Shown here in pieces: positions 1 to 9,960 of a stretch of DNA of 64,000 nt. Source of the DNA: Boswellia sacra (taxonomy: Eukaryota; Streptophyta; Magnoliopsida; Sapindales; Burseraceae); the NCBI GenBank assembly GCA_013180625.2, contig SNVD02012892.1, positions 186,001 to 250,000 on the forward strand. The letters are read 5' to 3'. Below the pieces are notes generated by a model. It saw nothing but the letters and a program-made list of their open reading frames with translations, had not been told where the DNA came from and ran no database searches. Position numbers and translations under genes: made by a program. Within the stretch, counting starts at the first letter, position 1. Each line of letters begins with the position of its first letter.

Positions 1-1224
1 GCCAAAAATGCACAAAGAAGTAAGCAGTTGCAGGTATCACTGTCAGAAGTTTTAACCCTCTTTTACCCTCTAGGTGGAAGGTACATACCAGACAATCTCT
101 TAATAGATTGTAATGATGATGGGGTAGAATATGTAGAAGCTAAAGTAGCCAGCCATCTTACTCAAGTTCTTCATAGAAATCTTGATAACAAGCTGCTGAT
201 TCCTTTGGTTCCTCAACAATTTGAGTCATCAACTAGTCCTCTAGTTGCTGTTCAATGTAACTTGTTTGAATGCGGTGGACTAGCTATCGGAGTATGCTTC
301 TCACACAGAATACTTGACGCGTTCACGTTTAGCAAATTCATTGATGGGTGGGCAACTGCATGCCGAGTAGGGATTGATAATGTACATCGTCCGAGCTTTG
401 ACTTGGCTATGCTTTTACCCACTAGAGAAATGAAGCCTGCATCTCCATTAATTCCTAGATTAAATGTCGCATCAAAGACGTTTGTTTTCAGTGGTGTCGC
501 AATATCAAATCTGAGAGAGATTGCCAAAGCTGGTGATGTCAAGGATTTGATAAAGCTTGGGAGTGGAAGCCACGCTTCTCGGGTGCGGTTGGTGACAGCA
601 CTAATATGGAAAGCTCTCATTAGACTAGCTCAAGTTAAAAAGGGGGATCTGAAACCTCCTCCTATAACCCATTTGATAAACATGCGAGGAAGGACTATTC
701 TGCCATTATTAGATGATTGTTGCGGAAACCTTGCGAGGCCTGTTATTGTGCGGTTTACGCCGGATGAAAAGAGCAACAAGGTGGAATTTCATGAGCTAGT
801 AAGTCTTGTTTGCGATGCAATCAACAATGCACTTACTGATTGTGCAAAACCACAAAACGGTGATGAGATTTTCTCGATGGTGGATAAGGCCTGGAGCAAT
901 TTGGAAACCTTGAAAGAGGGTGCTAAATGTAACAGAGGTGATGATAATCATGTGCTGCCTCATTATTTCTTTACAAGCATTTGCCGGATGCCATTTTATC
1001 CAGATTTCGGATGGGGAAAGCCTACCCGAGTGACTCGTGTAAACGCTTCTTCTGAAATAATTATTGAGCTGAGGGACACAAGAGATGGTGATGGAATTGA
1101 GGCATTGATATGCTTGGATGAGAACCGAATGAGTCTTTTCCAAGAAGATCCAGACATTAGAGCCTTCACTTCCCAAGTAGAGCAGCATGGTGAGCACTCA
1201 ACATATATTCGGTCGAGATATTGA
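1..1224 (+). CDS. BAHD acyltransferase, gene 1 (5' end outside window)
   Basis: Acyl-CoA-dependent O-acyltransferase of the BAHD family (vinorine-synthase-like clade), a soluble enzyme expected in the cytosol. The frame is open from base 1. It aligns with residue 62 of the neighbouring copy at 3575, so about 61 N-terminal residues lie upstream of the window. Seen in the protein: FYPLGGRY, the catalytic HRILD (HxxxD) within FSHRILDAF, NMRGRT, and an intact DFGWGKP motif near the C-terminus, ending in FRS/IRSRY-type residues. The gene is nearly identical to the next copy, including the 3' UTR, so it is a recent tandem duplicate. The acyl donor and acceptor cannot be read from sequence. Confidence 0.93.
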   Translation, partial: AKNAQRSKQLQVSLSEVLTLFYPLGGRYIPDNLLIDCNDDGVEYVEAKVASHLTQVLHRNLDNKLLIPLVPQQFESSTSPLVAVQCNLFECGGLAIGVCFSHRILDAFTFSKFIDGWATACRVGIDNVHRPSFDLAMLLPTREMKPASPLIPRLNVASKTFVFSGVAISNLREIAKAGDVKDLIKLGSGSHASRVRLVTALIWKALIRLAQVKKGDLKPPPITHLINMRGRTILPLLDDCCGNLARPVIVRFTPDEKSNKVEFHELVSLVCDAINNALTDCAKPQNGDEIFSMVDKAWSNLETLKEGAKCNRGDDNHVLPHYFFTSICRMPFYPDFGWGKPTRVTRVNASSEIIIELRDTRDGDGIEALICLDENRMSLFQEDPDIRAFTSQVEQHGEHSTYIRSRY

Positions 1225-1744
1225 TCAAATCTGAGTTCGCGAACGTTTGATGTTTGTATATTATCATATATGTCATTACATTTTGTAACGTTTAATTCTG
1301 TGTCTCAAATATTAATTAATGAAATGTAAGACTACTCTTAAGCCAAGTTGTTAACAATGTTTAGTTTGTTAATCGTTGTTAGTTTGTTAGTGATTTGTTT
1401 CATAAATGTTTAAAAAGTCTCTATGCTATTTTTATTAAAATAAAATAAAAGAGAATTTACTATTCTCCAATTTTACACTTTCTTATTGTCTTTTTTGCAT
1501 TGTTTTATTGGTAATTGGATTGCTTGATTATTTATCAATTATAGTAAATCCCATCTAAATATATATCTTAACATTATTATATTACTTATATATCAATAAT
1601 GCTATACTTATAAAGTCTATACATAAAGTTTGCTTACAAAGATGATGTGGTATTAAATGAATGAAATGATGTATATAAAAAGCTAATATAATAAATGTTG
1701 ATGAGTTATGTGTTATTAAATAAGTGGTGTCACGTCAATTTTAC
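1225..1744. other. 3' UTR of gene 1 and AT-rich spacer
   Basis: Bases to about 1560 are the 3' UTR and downstream DNA. They match 4985-5330 behind gene 2 with small indels, so the tandem duplication reaches past the stop codon. From about 1600 the left arm of a small inverted-repeat element begins. No gene is seen. Confidence 0.7.
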
Positions 1745-3016
1745 GAGAAATACTTACACGCACCTGGTATACCACTTCATTTTGCTTATGTGGTGTGTCC
1801 AACAAATCATAACTTTCCATGTAGTGCCAACTCACCATCTATTTAAGTCTTTCTCATCATTAATTTAAATGTCACTTTTAATTTGTTCCTAAATTTAAAT
1901 TTTCTTAAATTATCTCACCCAACTTTCTAAGAAGAAAATCTCTAATCTCTCTAATATCTTTCTCTTTCTTATTTTGAAATTCAAATTTTCTCTAACCAAA
2001 ATATTCTCAAAAATTATTAAAAGGCTTTTACCCCATTATGTTAAAAACCCCAAAAGAGATATGTAATGAACTAATTTCATTAAAATGTCAGAGAATGTCC
2101 TTGACTAATTTTATAATTTTTGTTTTCATTTCATTACAAAGAGACACCCAAAGAGATTTGTAATAAATTTAGTTTGCTAGACGTGAAAAGATGCCTCATT
2201 CATAATTCTCAAAATTTTAAGATGTTGAAAAAAAATCATGATTTTCATGATTTTAAGAAGAAGAAAAAAAGATTTTAATTTTTTTAATTGAAAAGATTGG
2301 TTTGCAATTAGACCTACCAAATTTCGAAAATCGGAAAATCTTTAAAAGTTCGACCCAGAAAGTGGTTAAGGCTTTCGTTTACTTGCTTTTAATATACAAA
2401 CTATCTCTTCCAAGGTAGTTTAGAGCACCGCTAAACTTAGATAGAAAAGGAAGCCAAAACACCAAATACACCCACTAATTAATACAAGAATATCATAAAA
2501 AAAGGCTCCTGCTTTTCCATTCTCATTAACATTCTGCAAAAGTCATGAATACTACCTTCAATAATCATAACAAGAGCCATTACTTAAAAATTGATAAAGT
2601 AATGAAATACTTTGAATTTCAATAATTAATTTCATGGCATTTGCAGTGGAGTACATCTTGTATGCGTTAGAGAAGAAAATAGAAGGAAATTTAGAATTAA
2701 TTTCTAAGAATATTTTGGTTAGAGAAAATTTCAATTTCAAAATAAGAAAGAGAAAGATATGGGAGAGATTAGAGATTTTCTTCTTAGAAAGTTGGGTGAG
2801 ATAATTTAAGAAAATTTAAATTTAGGAACAAATTAAAAATGACATTTAAATTAATGATGAGAAAGACTTGAATAGATGGTGAATTGACACCACATAGAAA
2901 GTTATGATTTATTGAACGCACCACATAAGTAAAATGAGGTGGTATGTCAGGTGGACATAAGTATTTCTCCAATTTTACATATAAACTTTGTACACAGACT
3001 TTTTTGTATGTGTCAT
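1600..3016. mobile_element. Candidate MITE split by the Mutator-like element
   Basis: The segment near 1606-1633 (…AAGTCTATACATAAAGTTT) pairs as an imperfect inverted repeat with 2981-3010 (AAACTTTGTACACAGACTT…). These lie outside the 9-bp duplication of the Mutator-like element. This looks like a small non-autonomous element into which the latter jumped. The exact ends and target duplication of the outer element are not clear. Confidence 0.45.
1745..2969. mobile_element. Mutator-like (MULE) non-autonomous element with long TIRs
   Basis: Long terminal inverted repeats: 1745 to about 2005 (begins GAGAAATACTTA) pairs with about 2710 to 2969 read in reverse. The repeat covers stretches such as TCATAACTTTC and CACCATCTATT. 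The element is flanked on both sides by the identical 9-bp sequence CAATTTTAC (1736-1744 and 2970-2978). A 9-bp target duplication with TIRs of more than 200 bp is the hallmark of Mutator-like transposons. The interior (about 2010-2700) has no convincing coding frame, so the element is non-autonomous. It sits in the spacer between BAHD genes 1 and 2. Confidence 0.85.
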
Positions 3017-3528
3017 ATTAGAGATTTACACGAAATAGAGGTTCCGGATTAATTAATATGTAATTCCCAATATAAAATCTTTTGATAATATGGTTAGAAG
3101 AAAAGGAAATAGCACAGCTGATGTATCAGCTTTGCCAAATTTTCACAAAATTTATTTGAAAAAAGTTACTGTATCGGTACAATGGCTATACTGTAGAACG
3201 ACTCAGAAGGAAAAGAAAACAATTAAATGTATCTGATATGATATTACTAAACGAACAAGTATATAAATGATATGTAATGGCCTCTGTCACATCTAGTAAT
3301 TAAATGAAAATATTATTTCAAAAGCATTCTGCGTATATATATAACAAGTTCTGAATTGTAAGAAGTCAAAATTTTCTGAGCACGATCACTAGACATCAAT
3401 CCGTGGAAGACGGCAAAGATAAATATGGTATTTTGATAGTTATCCGAAAATTATAGTTTAGAAAACTAAGAGAGATAACTGCTTGCTTATAAATTATAAT
3501 TAACATTAAGCCACTTGGATTTTCCTCT

Positions 3529-3574
3529 CATGCCTTAGGTTCCTTATATATCTTCATCCTGAGTTAATTAGAAC
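3529..3574 (+). promoter_or_regulatory. Probable 3' splice site of a 5'-UTR intron, gene 2
   Basis: The sequence TGCCTTAG|GTTCC (AG at 3537-3538) sits 36 bp before the start codon. The same TGCYTTAG|GYTC block sits in front of genes 3 and 4, where a matching donor is visible upstream. For gene 2 I did not find an equally clear donor. Confidence 0.4.
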
Positions 3575-4984
3575 ATGCGAAGGGCAGAAATGAAGCGCCA
3601 CTTAGCCATTGAAATCCTTTCCAAGACTTTGATCAAACCAGCAACTCCAACCCCTCATAACCTCTGCAAATTTAAGATATCATCCCTCGATCAGTGCATG
3701 CCTTCGGTATATGTTTCCTTCGTATTCTTCTACCCCGCCAATGGCAAACATGAAGCAGCCAAAAATGCACAAAGAAGTAAGCAGTTGCAGGTATCACTGT
3801 CAGAAGTTTTAACCCTCTTTTACCCTCTAGGTGGAAGGTACATACCAGACGATCTCTTAATAGATTGTAATGATGATGGGGCAGAATATGCAGAAGCTAA
3901 AGTAGCCAGCCATCTTACTCAAGTTCTTCATAGAAATCTTGATAACAAGCTGCTGATTCCTTTGGTTCCTCAACAATTTGAGTCATCAACTAGTCCTCTA
4001 GTTGCTGTTCAATATAACTTGTTTGAATGCGGTGGACTAGCTATCGGAGTATGCTTCTCACACAGAATACTTGACGCGTTCACGTTTAGCAAATTCATTG
4101 ATGGGTGGGCAACTGCATGCCGGGTAGGGATTGATAAAGTACATCGTCCGAGCTTTGACTTGGCTATGCTTTTACCCAATAGAGAAATGAAGCCTGCATC
4201 TCCATTAATTCCTAGATTAAATGTCGCATCAAAGACGTTTGTTTTCAGTGGTGTCGCGATATCAAATCTGAGAGAGATTGCCAAAGCTGGTGATGTCAAG
4301 GATTTGATAAAGCTTGGGAGTGCAAGCCAAGCTTCTCGGGTGCAGTTGGTGACAGCACTAATATGGAAAGCTCTAATTAGACTCGCTCAAGTTAAAACTG
4401 GGAATCTGAAACCCTCTATTATAACCCATTTGATAAACATGCGAGGAAGGACTATTCTGCCATTATTAGATGATTGCTGCGGAAACCTTTCGTGGCCTGT
4501 TATTGTGCGGTTTACGCCTGATGAAAAGAGCAACAAGGTGGAGTTTCATAAGCTACTCAGTCTTGTTTGCGATGCAATCAACAATGCACTCAATGATTGT
4601 GCAAAACCACAGAACAGTGATGAGATTTTCTTGATGGCGTATAAGGCCTGGAGCGATTTGGAAGACTTGAAAGAGGACGCTGAGGAATGTAACAGAGATT
4701 GTGATGGTCAGGTGCGGCCCTATTATTTCTTTACAAGCATTTGCCGGATGCCATTTTATCCAGATTTCGGATGGGAAAAGCCTACCAGAGTGACTCGTGT
4801 AAATGCTTCTTCTGAATTTATTATTGAGCTGAGGGACACTAGAGATGGTGATGGAATTGAGGCATTGATATGCTTGGATGAGAAAGAAATGAGTCTTTTC
4901 CAAAAAGATCCAGACATTAGAGCCTTCACTTCCCAAGTAGAGCAGCATGGTGAGTACTCAACACATTTTCGGTCTAGATATTGA
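3575..4984 (+). CDS. BAHD acyltransferase, gene 2
   Basis: Full-length single-exon BAHD acyltransferase of 469 residues, a usual length for the family. Residues 7-35 hold the N-terminal block (IEILSKTLIKPATPTP) typical of this clade. FYPLGGRY is at 82-89, catalytic HRILD at 163-167, NMRGRT at 288-293. The structural motif is DFGWEKP (397-403), with Glu in place of the fifth-position Gly of DFGWG. The second Met (M6) is an equally possible start. The gene is the tandem copy of gene 1 with stops exactly 3760 bp apart. The motif change may reduce or alter activity; this is inference. The substrate is unknown. Confidence 0.93.
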   Translation: MRRAEMKRHLAIEILSKTLIKPATPTPHNLCKFKISSLDQCMPSVYVSFVFFYPANGKHEAAKNAQRSKQLQVSLSEVLTLFYPLGGRYIPDDLLIDCNDDGAEYAEAKVASHLTQVLHRNLDNKLLIPLVPQQFESSTSPLVAVQYNLFECGGLAIGVCFSHRILDAFTFSKFIDGWATACRVGIDKVHRPSFDLAMLLPNREMKPASPLIPRLNVASKTFVFSGVAISNLREIAKAGDVKDLIKLGSASQASRVQLVTALIWKALIRLAQVKTGNLKPSIITHLINMRGRTILPLLDDCCGNLSWPVIVRFTPDEKSNKVEFHKLLSLVCDAINNALNDCAKPQNSDEIFLMAYKAWSDLEDLKEDAEECNRDCDGQVRPYYFFTSICRMPFYPDFGWEKPTRVTRVNASSEFIIELRDTRDGDGIEALICLDEKEMSLFQKDPDIRAFTSQVEQHGEYSTHFRSRY

Positions 4985-5764
4985 TCAAGTCTGAGTTTGC
5001 ACCCGTTGGATGTTTGTATAGTATCATGTCTTTACATTTTGTAACGTTTAATTCTGTGTCTTAAATATTATTTAATGAAATGTCGAAGGCTACAATTAAG
5101 CCAAGTGTTCAACAGTGTTTAGTTTGTCAATCGTTGTTAGTTTGTTACCGGTTTGTTTCATAAATCTTTAAGAGGTTTTTTTCTCCTCGTTATTTTTATT
5201 CAAATAGAATACAGAGAATTTACTATTCTTCAATTTTACACTTTCCTTATTGTCTTATTTGCATTGTTTTATTGGGAATTCGGTTGCTTGAGTCTTTATC
5301 AATTATAATAAATCCCAGCTGAAATGATATGTCTTGTAACATTATTATATTACTTCTATACCGCAGCTAGCTTCATATCACTCCATTATTTATTTAATGA
5401 ATAATCATCACTCAATATGTTAATCGTTATCAAGTTTGAAATCCGAGATTTTATTTTAAGAGAAGTAGTACTATTATTTACACGATTATGAAATTATCAT
5501 CCCGTTTAATAAATTTAATTATCATATATTTGATGGACATGATATATTAATTTTTTCTCATTAATCTTAATTATAATCGATTATTCGATCTTGACCGACA
5601 AATTAATGCAATTTTTCAACTTGGCAACTAGCTTTCGATCCTGGGCCCGGCCTGGAAGTGGAAGCAAGCACCAACTAGCAGTTTGACTTGCAAGGGCAAG
5701 CTGCAATTTAAAAAAATCAGGGATAGGGCTGCGAAGTAATTGTGTATTACATGCGTATGCCAAG
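4985..5764. other. 3' UTR of gene 2 and spacer
   Basis: Bases 4985-5330 repeat the 3' flank of gene 1. After that the DNA is AT-rich and I see no gene or clear repeat up to the promoter block of gene 3. Confidence 0.6.
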
Positions 5765-6216
5765 GTGTAATGGAGTTTAATATATTCTACGCCCGGTGAC
5801 AAGTGCCTTCTCATTGGTTAGATGTAGTAGTGGATCGATGAAGCTCTTAGAGGGGACCTCAAAAAGAAAACAAAAGCATGAATTTCTTGATTAATGTAGC
5901 AGGACAAGTACTTTATATTAATTTGCTGCTCAATTGATTATTTATAAATGCCTTAATTTTATTTTAATAAAGCCTTGATTAGGCCACTCTCTCTCCAAAG
6001 AAACTCATCAGTCATCTTCATACACGGCCACCGTTGAAAAGTTGTGCTTTTGGGGATTTTGTTCTGGTGCCTATATATTGATAATTAACCATTGGAGGTC
6101 TATTGAGGAAGAATTGGGTGGCTATATTAAGTGCTAGGCTTGTGTATCAGCTTCAGACACTGCTGGTTTGATGGCATGGCTGACTTAATTTGGTGCTTCT
6201 GATTGAACCAGTCCAG
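5765..6216 (+). promoter_or_regulatory. Upstream region and putative non-coding first exon of gene 3
   Basis: Bases 5765-5850 (GGTGTAATGGAGTTTAATAT…) and about 6005-6045 are homologous to 13830-13910 and 14080-14115 in front of the first BAHD pseudogene. The upstream region was therefore duplicated with the gene. The block ends in GAACCAGTCCAG|GTAA, a strong plant 5' splice site. The same GAACC-GATCCAG|GTAA arrangement is present before gene 4. I take the end at 6216 as the end of a non-coding first exon. Confidence 0.5.
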
Positions 6217-6738
6217 GTAATAACTTCCGATGATGTGATCTTTATTTGTTCTTTTTTAGCTCTAATTGTAGTTAGGAAGAGGGTTTCCTTGGGTTTTAAT
6301 GGGTTTGTATTGGGATTTTGTAAATCTGATCAACTGGCTTAATAAATTAAAATGCTTCACGTCTTTGGTTGACTTGAATGGGACTGCATGAGGACTTTGA
6401 GAAGTACAAGATGGAGTTTTGAAGTTTTTTTTTCCTTTTTTACATTGATTTGTAAATAACTAAAGAGCATGTTGCATATTATATAATTTTGTTTAGTTCT
6501 CTTGAATTCGCATATTGTCGTATCATGGTAGTTACTTTTTTTTTTTTTTTAAGAAGAAATTATCATAATAATGCTATCTAAAATTTTAGCCTTTTTTTTT
6601 TCTAAATAGTTATCTTTCCTATTCAATTCTTTTTCTCTTTCTGAGAAATATACTTAGCATTGTTGGTATTATAAATTTTAAATTTCGTGTTGAATCAATC
6701 TTTCTTTCTATGCTATATTATTTCCTTCCGTGCTTTAG
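6217..6738 (+). other. Probable 5'-UTR intron, gene 3
   Basis: Donor CAG|GTAATA at 6216/6217; T-rich body with long T runs near 6420-6610; acceptor TGCTTTAG|GCTC at 6738. The start codon follows 41 bp later. An intron of similar size and identical border style precedes gene 4. cDNA evidence is needed to confirm it. Confidence 0.5.
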
Positions 6739-6779
6739 GCTCAATTCCTTTCTTTCTTCATATATCTAGAGTTGATCAG

Positions 6780-8177
6780 ATGAGAGGAGTAGCGATGCAG
6801 CCTCAGTTTCCTCTGCAAATCCTTTCCAAGAAGTTGATAAAACCAGCAATTCCAACTCCTAATAGTCTTCGAAAATTCAAAATATCATCAATTGATCAGC
6901 ATCGACCTCCAGTATATGTACAATACATTTTCTTCTACCCCGCCAATGTAAATGATGAAGGAGCCAAATTTGCAGAAAGAAGTAAGCAGTTGCAAGTTTC
7001 ACTATCAGAAGTCTTAACCCTCTTCTACCCTCTAGCTGGAAGGTATATTCAAGAAAATTTCGTAATCGATTGTAATGATGATGGCACAGAATATGTAGAA
7101 GCTAAAGTAGCCAGGAATCTCGTTCCAGATTTTCTTAACATGAATCATGATAGCAAGCAGCTACATCATTTGATTCCTCATGTACATGAATCACCCGCAA
7201 GTCCTTTAGTTTCTGTTCAATACAACGTGTTTGAGTGCGGTGGACAAGCCATTGGTGTGTGCATTTCACACAGAATAGTTGATGCATTTGTGCTAACCAA
7301 ATTTATTGATGGATGGGCCACGACATGCCGCGAAGGGATTATTGATAAAGTACATCGTCTGAGCTTTGACTTGGCTGTGCTTCTACCCCCAAGAGAAATA
7401 GTACCTCAAATCAAACCTGTAGTGTCTCCAATAATCCCTAATTTAAAGTTTGCTTCAAAGGCATTTGTTTTCAGCGGCCTTGCAATATCAAATCTGAGAA
7501 AGATTGCCCAAGGTGCTGGTGACAAGGATTCAGGAAAGCTAGTATGCCAACCTTCGCGGGTGAAGTTGTTGACTGCACTAATATGGAAAGCTCTTATGAG
7601 AATGGATCAAGCTAAACATGGGAGATTAAGGCCTTCTGTCATAGTTCATAGGATTAACATGCGGGGAAGGACAATTCTGCCTATATCAGATGATTGTTTC
7701 GGAAACTTTGCGAGGATTGTTATGTGGGGGTTCACGCCAGACAAAAGGAGCAATAAGGTGGAGTTTCATGAGCTAATTAGTCTGGTTAGTGATAAAATCA
7801 CAAGTGCAACCACTGACTGTGGAAAACCACAAAACGGCAATGAGCTTTCCATGATGGTGGATGAGGCCTGGAGAGAGGCTGCTCAGGAATTCAATGGAAA
7901 TAATGAAGTGCAGTATTATATGTTTACAAGCACTTGTCGGATGCCATTTTATCCAGATTTCGGATGGAGAAAGCCTATTAGAGTAACAAGTCTAGAAGGT
8001 CGTTCTCAGGTTATTATTGTGCTGATGGACAGTAGAGATGGTGATGGAATTGAGGCATGGATTCACATGGATGAGAATGACTTGAGTCTTTTTCAACAAG
8101 ATCCTGACATAATAGCCTTCACTTCCCAAGGAGAGCAGAATGGTGGTCACTCAAAGTATTTGCCTTCCAGATATTAA
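6780..8177 (+). CDS. BAHD acyltransferase, gene 3
   Basis: Single-exon BAHD acyltransferase. The open frame begins upstream at 6687, but those residues fall in the putative 5' UTR/intron. The Met at 6780 (MRGVAMQPQF) matches the starts of the sister genes and gives 465 residues; M6 at 6795 is an alternative. FYPLAGRY is at 82-89 and catalytic HRIVD at 164-168. The structural motif reads DFGWRKP (393-399), with Arg replacing the fifth-position Gly. The carboxy end FTSQ…PSRY is like that of genes 1, 2 and 4. Clearly diverged from genes 1/2 and closer to gene 4. The product is unknown; acyl transfer to an alcohol is expected from the family. Confidence 0.92.
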   Translation: MRGVAMQPQFPLQILSKKLIKPAIPTPNSLRKFKISSIDQHRPPVYVQYIFFYPANVNDEGAKFAERSKQLQVSLSEVLTLFYPLAGRYIQENFVIDCNDDGTEYVEAKVARNLVPDFLNMNHDSKQLHHLIPHVHESPASPLVSVQYNVFECGGQAIGVCISHRIVDAFVLTKFIDGWATTCREGIIDKVHRLSFDLAVLLPPREIVPQIKPVVSPIIPNLKFASKAFVFSGLAISNLRKIAQGAGDKDSGKLVCQPSRVKLLTALIWKALMRMDQAKHGRLRPSVIVHRINMRGRTILPISDDCFGNFARIVMWGFTPDKRSNKVEFHELISLVSDKITSATTDCGKPQNGNELSMMVDEAWREAAQEFNGNNEVQYYMFTSTCRMPFYPDFGWRKPIRVTSLEGRSQVIIVLMDSRDGDGIEAWIHMDENDLSLFQQDPDIIAFTSQGEQNGGHSKYLPSRY

Positions 8178-8889
8178 TGGGGTATTAATGAACAATTTAT
8201 GAAACAAATTAAAATTAGCTAGAGTTTGGGCATCGTATGCTTGTTTCTTCTTATGTGATTAGGCTTCTATGGTATTGGTGTGCAGCGTTACTTCGGTGTT
8301 TCAATAATGAAATAGCATATTTTAGTATAATAGAAAATTCCTATTATAACAAATTATTAGGACGTAGTATGAGGAAGCAAAATATTTTATGAGAAAAGAA
8401 AGTCTAACAAGTAGCTTTCTTAAAAAGTAAACCCGTTCTAATTTTATTTATTGAGAAACCAAATTATAAAATCTAATTTAAGGTTTAGATCATTTTACAT
8501 ATGATAAATAAAGACCACTAAATATGTAATCTATATAATTAAATAAATACAAATCAATTGAGTACCTGAACAATACTTTTATTTATCAAGTTTAAGGTAT
8601 ATCTATTTAACTTAAACAAAAAAAAAAGATTCTAGAATTTGATTTTAAGATTAGGTTTTCTCCCTTTTATGCATATTTTACTTTTATTAATATGTTACAC
8701 TTAAAATTGACTAGTTTTAACCCTCACCCTGGTTAAGTTTGACGGTGAAAACCAAGGGTAAAAGACGAAAATGACATTAAACCGGAAAGTTCTAGCAAGG
8801 GGTTCTGTTGGATTATAAGAAGTTAGGGGGGCTCTGGATTTTTTTTCATATAAAGGGGGTTCAATGAGATTTTATCTCTTCATTGTTAT
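8178..8889. other. 3' UTR of gene 3 and spacer
   Basis: AT-rich 3' flank with AATGAAATAG near 8307 as a possible polyadenylation context. No further gene seen. G-rich strings near 8745-8860 have no recognised function. Confidence 0.5.
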
Positions 8890-9235
8890 TGTTTTACTTT
8901 TTGAATGCGTGTATAAATGGGATTCCTTTATTTATTTGTTTTAAAGGGAAGCAACTAAGCTCCCCCTTGGAGATGTGGACAAGCGGTGACGTCATGTGAA
9001 TATCTACCTTTCTATTTCTTCTATTAAGCTGTGGGTCTACCTGTCTGCCACAAACGCAAGATACAATTTTCTTTCCTGAGATATTTTGATTGATTGAAGG
9101 CAGAAAGAATCTCAAGCTTCTTCTTCTCTGTTAGCTTCAAAAATCTACTGACTGGTGACTGCTATCTTCAGTTGGAAGCTGTGACTGTAGCTTGACTTTA
9201 CTTCTTTAGTTGCTTTCTTGAATGAACCGATCCAG
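8890..9235 (+). promoter_or_regulatory. Putative upstream region and first non-coding exon of gene 4
   Basis: The block ends in GAACCGATCCAG|GTAAC, like the end of the gene 3 leader (GAACCAGTCCAG|GTAA). The minus-strand open frame at 8894-9115 has no recognisable protein features and is treated as chance. Confidence 0.45.
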
Positions 9236-9880
9236 GTAACTCTTTAGACGACAGGAGCTAGGTTTATTTTGTTCTCTTTTATTTACTCTGATTTTACTTG
9301 TAAATCTATTAAAAGAATTATGCTTAAATTTATTCATTTATTTATTTTTGTTGTGTTTGAATTTTCATATTGATGCCTATGATAGTACGGAAAGGTGGCA
9401 AATTAGCTTATTAGTATGAGAAAAATAAAGGTTTAATTAATCGCATAATTTTCCCCGAGATTAGGGGGGAGATAAAGCTCACCTTTCTTTTTGTCTAGTA
9501 ATTAAAGTTATTAAACATAGAGTTTTTGAAACTGTTGGCAGGAATTGATATTTATCACAAACCATAGGGAATTTAAGTGTAATTAACCCAAATACAGGTG
9601 ATTAATTATAACTACTCTCCCGATGTTTACCGAGATAGAGATTCTCTTCCCCAAGATTTGTGGAACCAAATTGGGACTGTCTAGAATACCCAATAGTATT
9701 AGCTAAGCATGATACATGTGGTATCTGAACCAATTATAATTGAACATTTCAGATCAATAAAAATTAAAAATCTTCTTTAGAATTTAAATTTTGAGTTTGG
9801 ATAGAATTAATGATAGTGAGAAAATTACGTGGAAAGTTTTTATTTAATGGAGAGCATTAAATTTTCTGTTAATGCCTTAG
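9236..9880 (+). other. Probable 5'-UTR intron, gene 4
   Basis: Donor CAG|GTAACT at 9235/9236 and acceptor TGCCTTAG|GTTC at 9880, the same border types as in gene 3. The body is T-rich near the 5' end and AT-rich throughout. The coding start follows 80 bp after the acceptor. Confidence 0.5.
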
Positions 9881-9960
9881 GTTCATTTCATTTCTTATAA
9901 TATTGGAATTGATTAGATTCTATTGCGGGAACCAATTCAGCTAAGGGCATAAGCTTATAA

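Noticed and set aside
252..1197. Long minus-strand open frames opposite BAHD genes (also at 4009-4948, 10491-11340, 50974-51282, and + strand 57509-58066 opposite gene 6)
   Set aside because: They are antisense shadows: they occur at equivalent positions in each paralogue and show no family motifs.
6687..6779. N-terminal extension of gene 3 (31 residues), hydrophobic and signal-like
   Set aside because: It spans the putative 5'-UTR intron acceptor at 6738, and the sister proteins start at the equivalent of 6780. BAHD enzymes are cytosolic.
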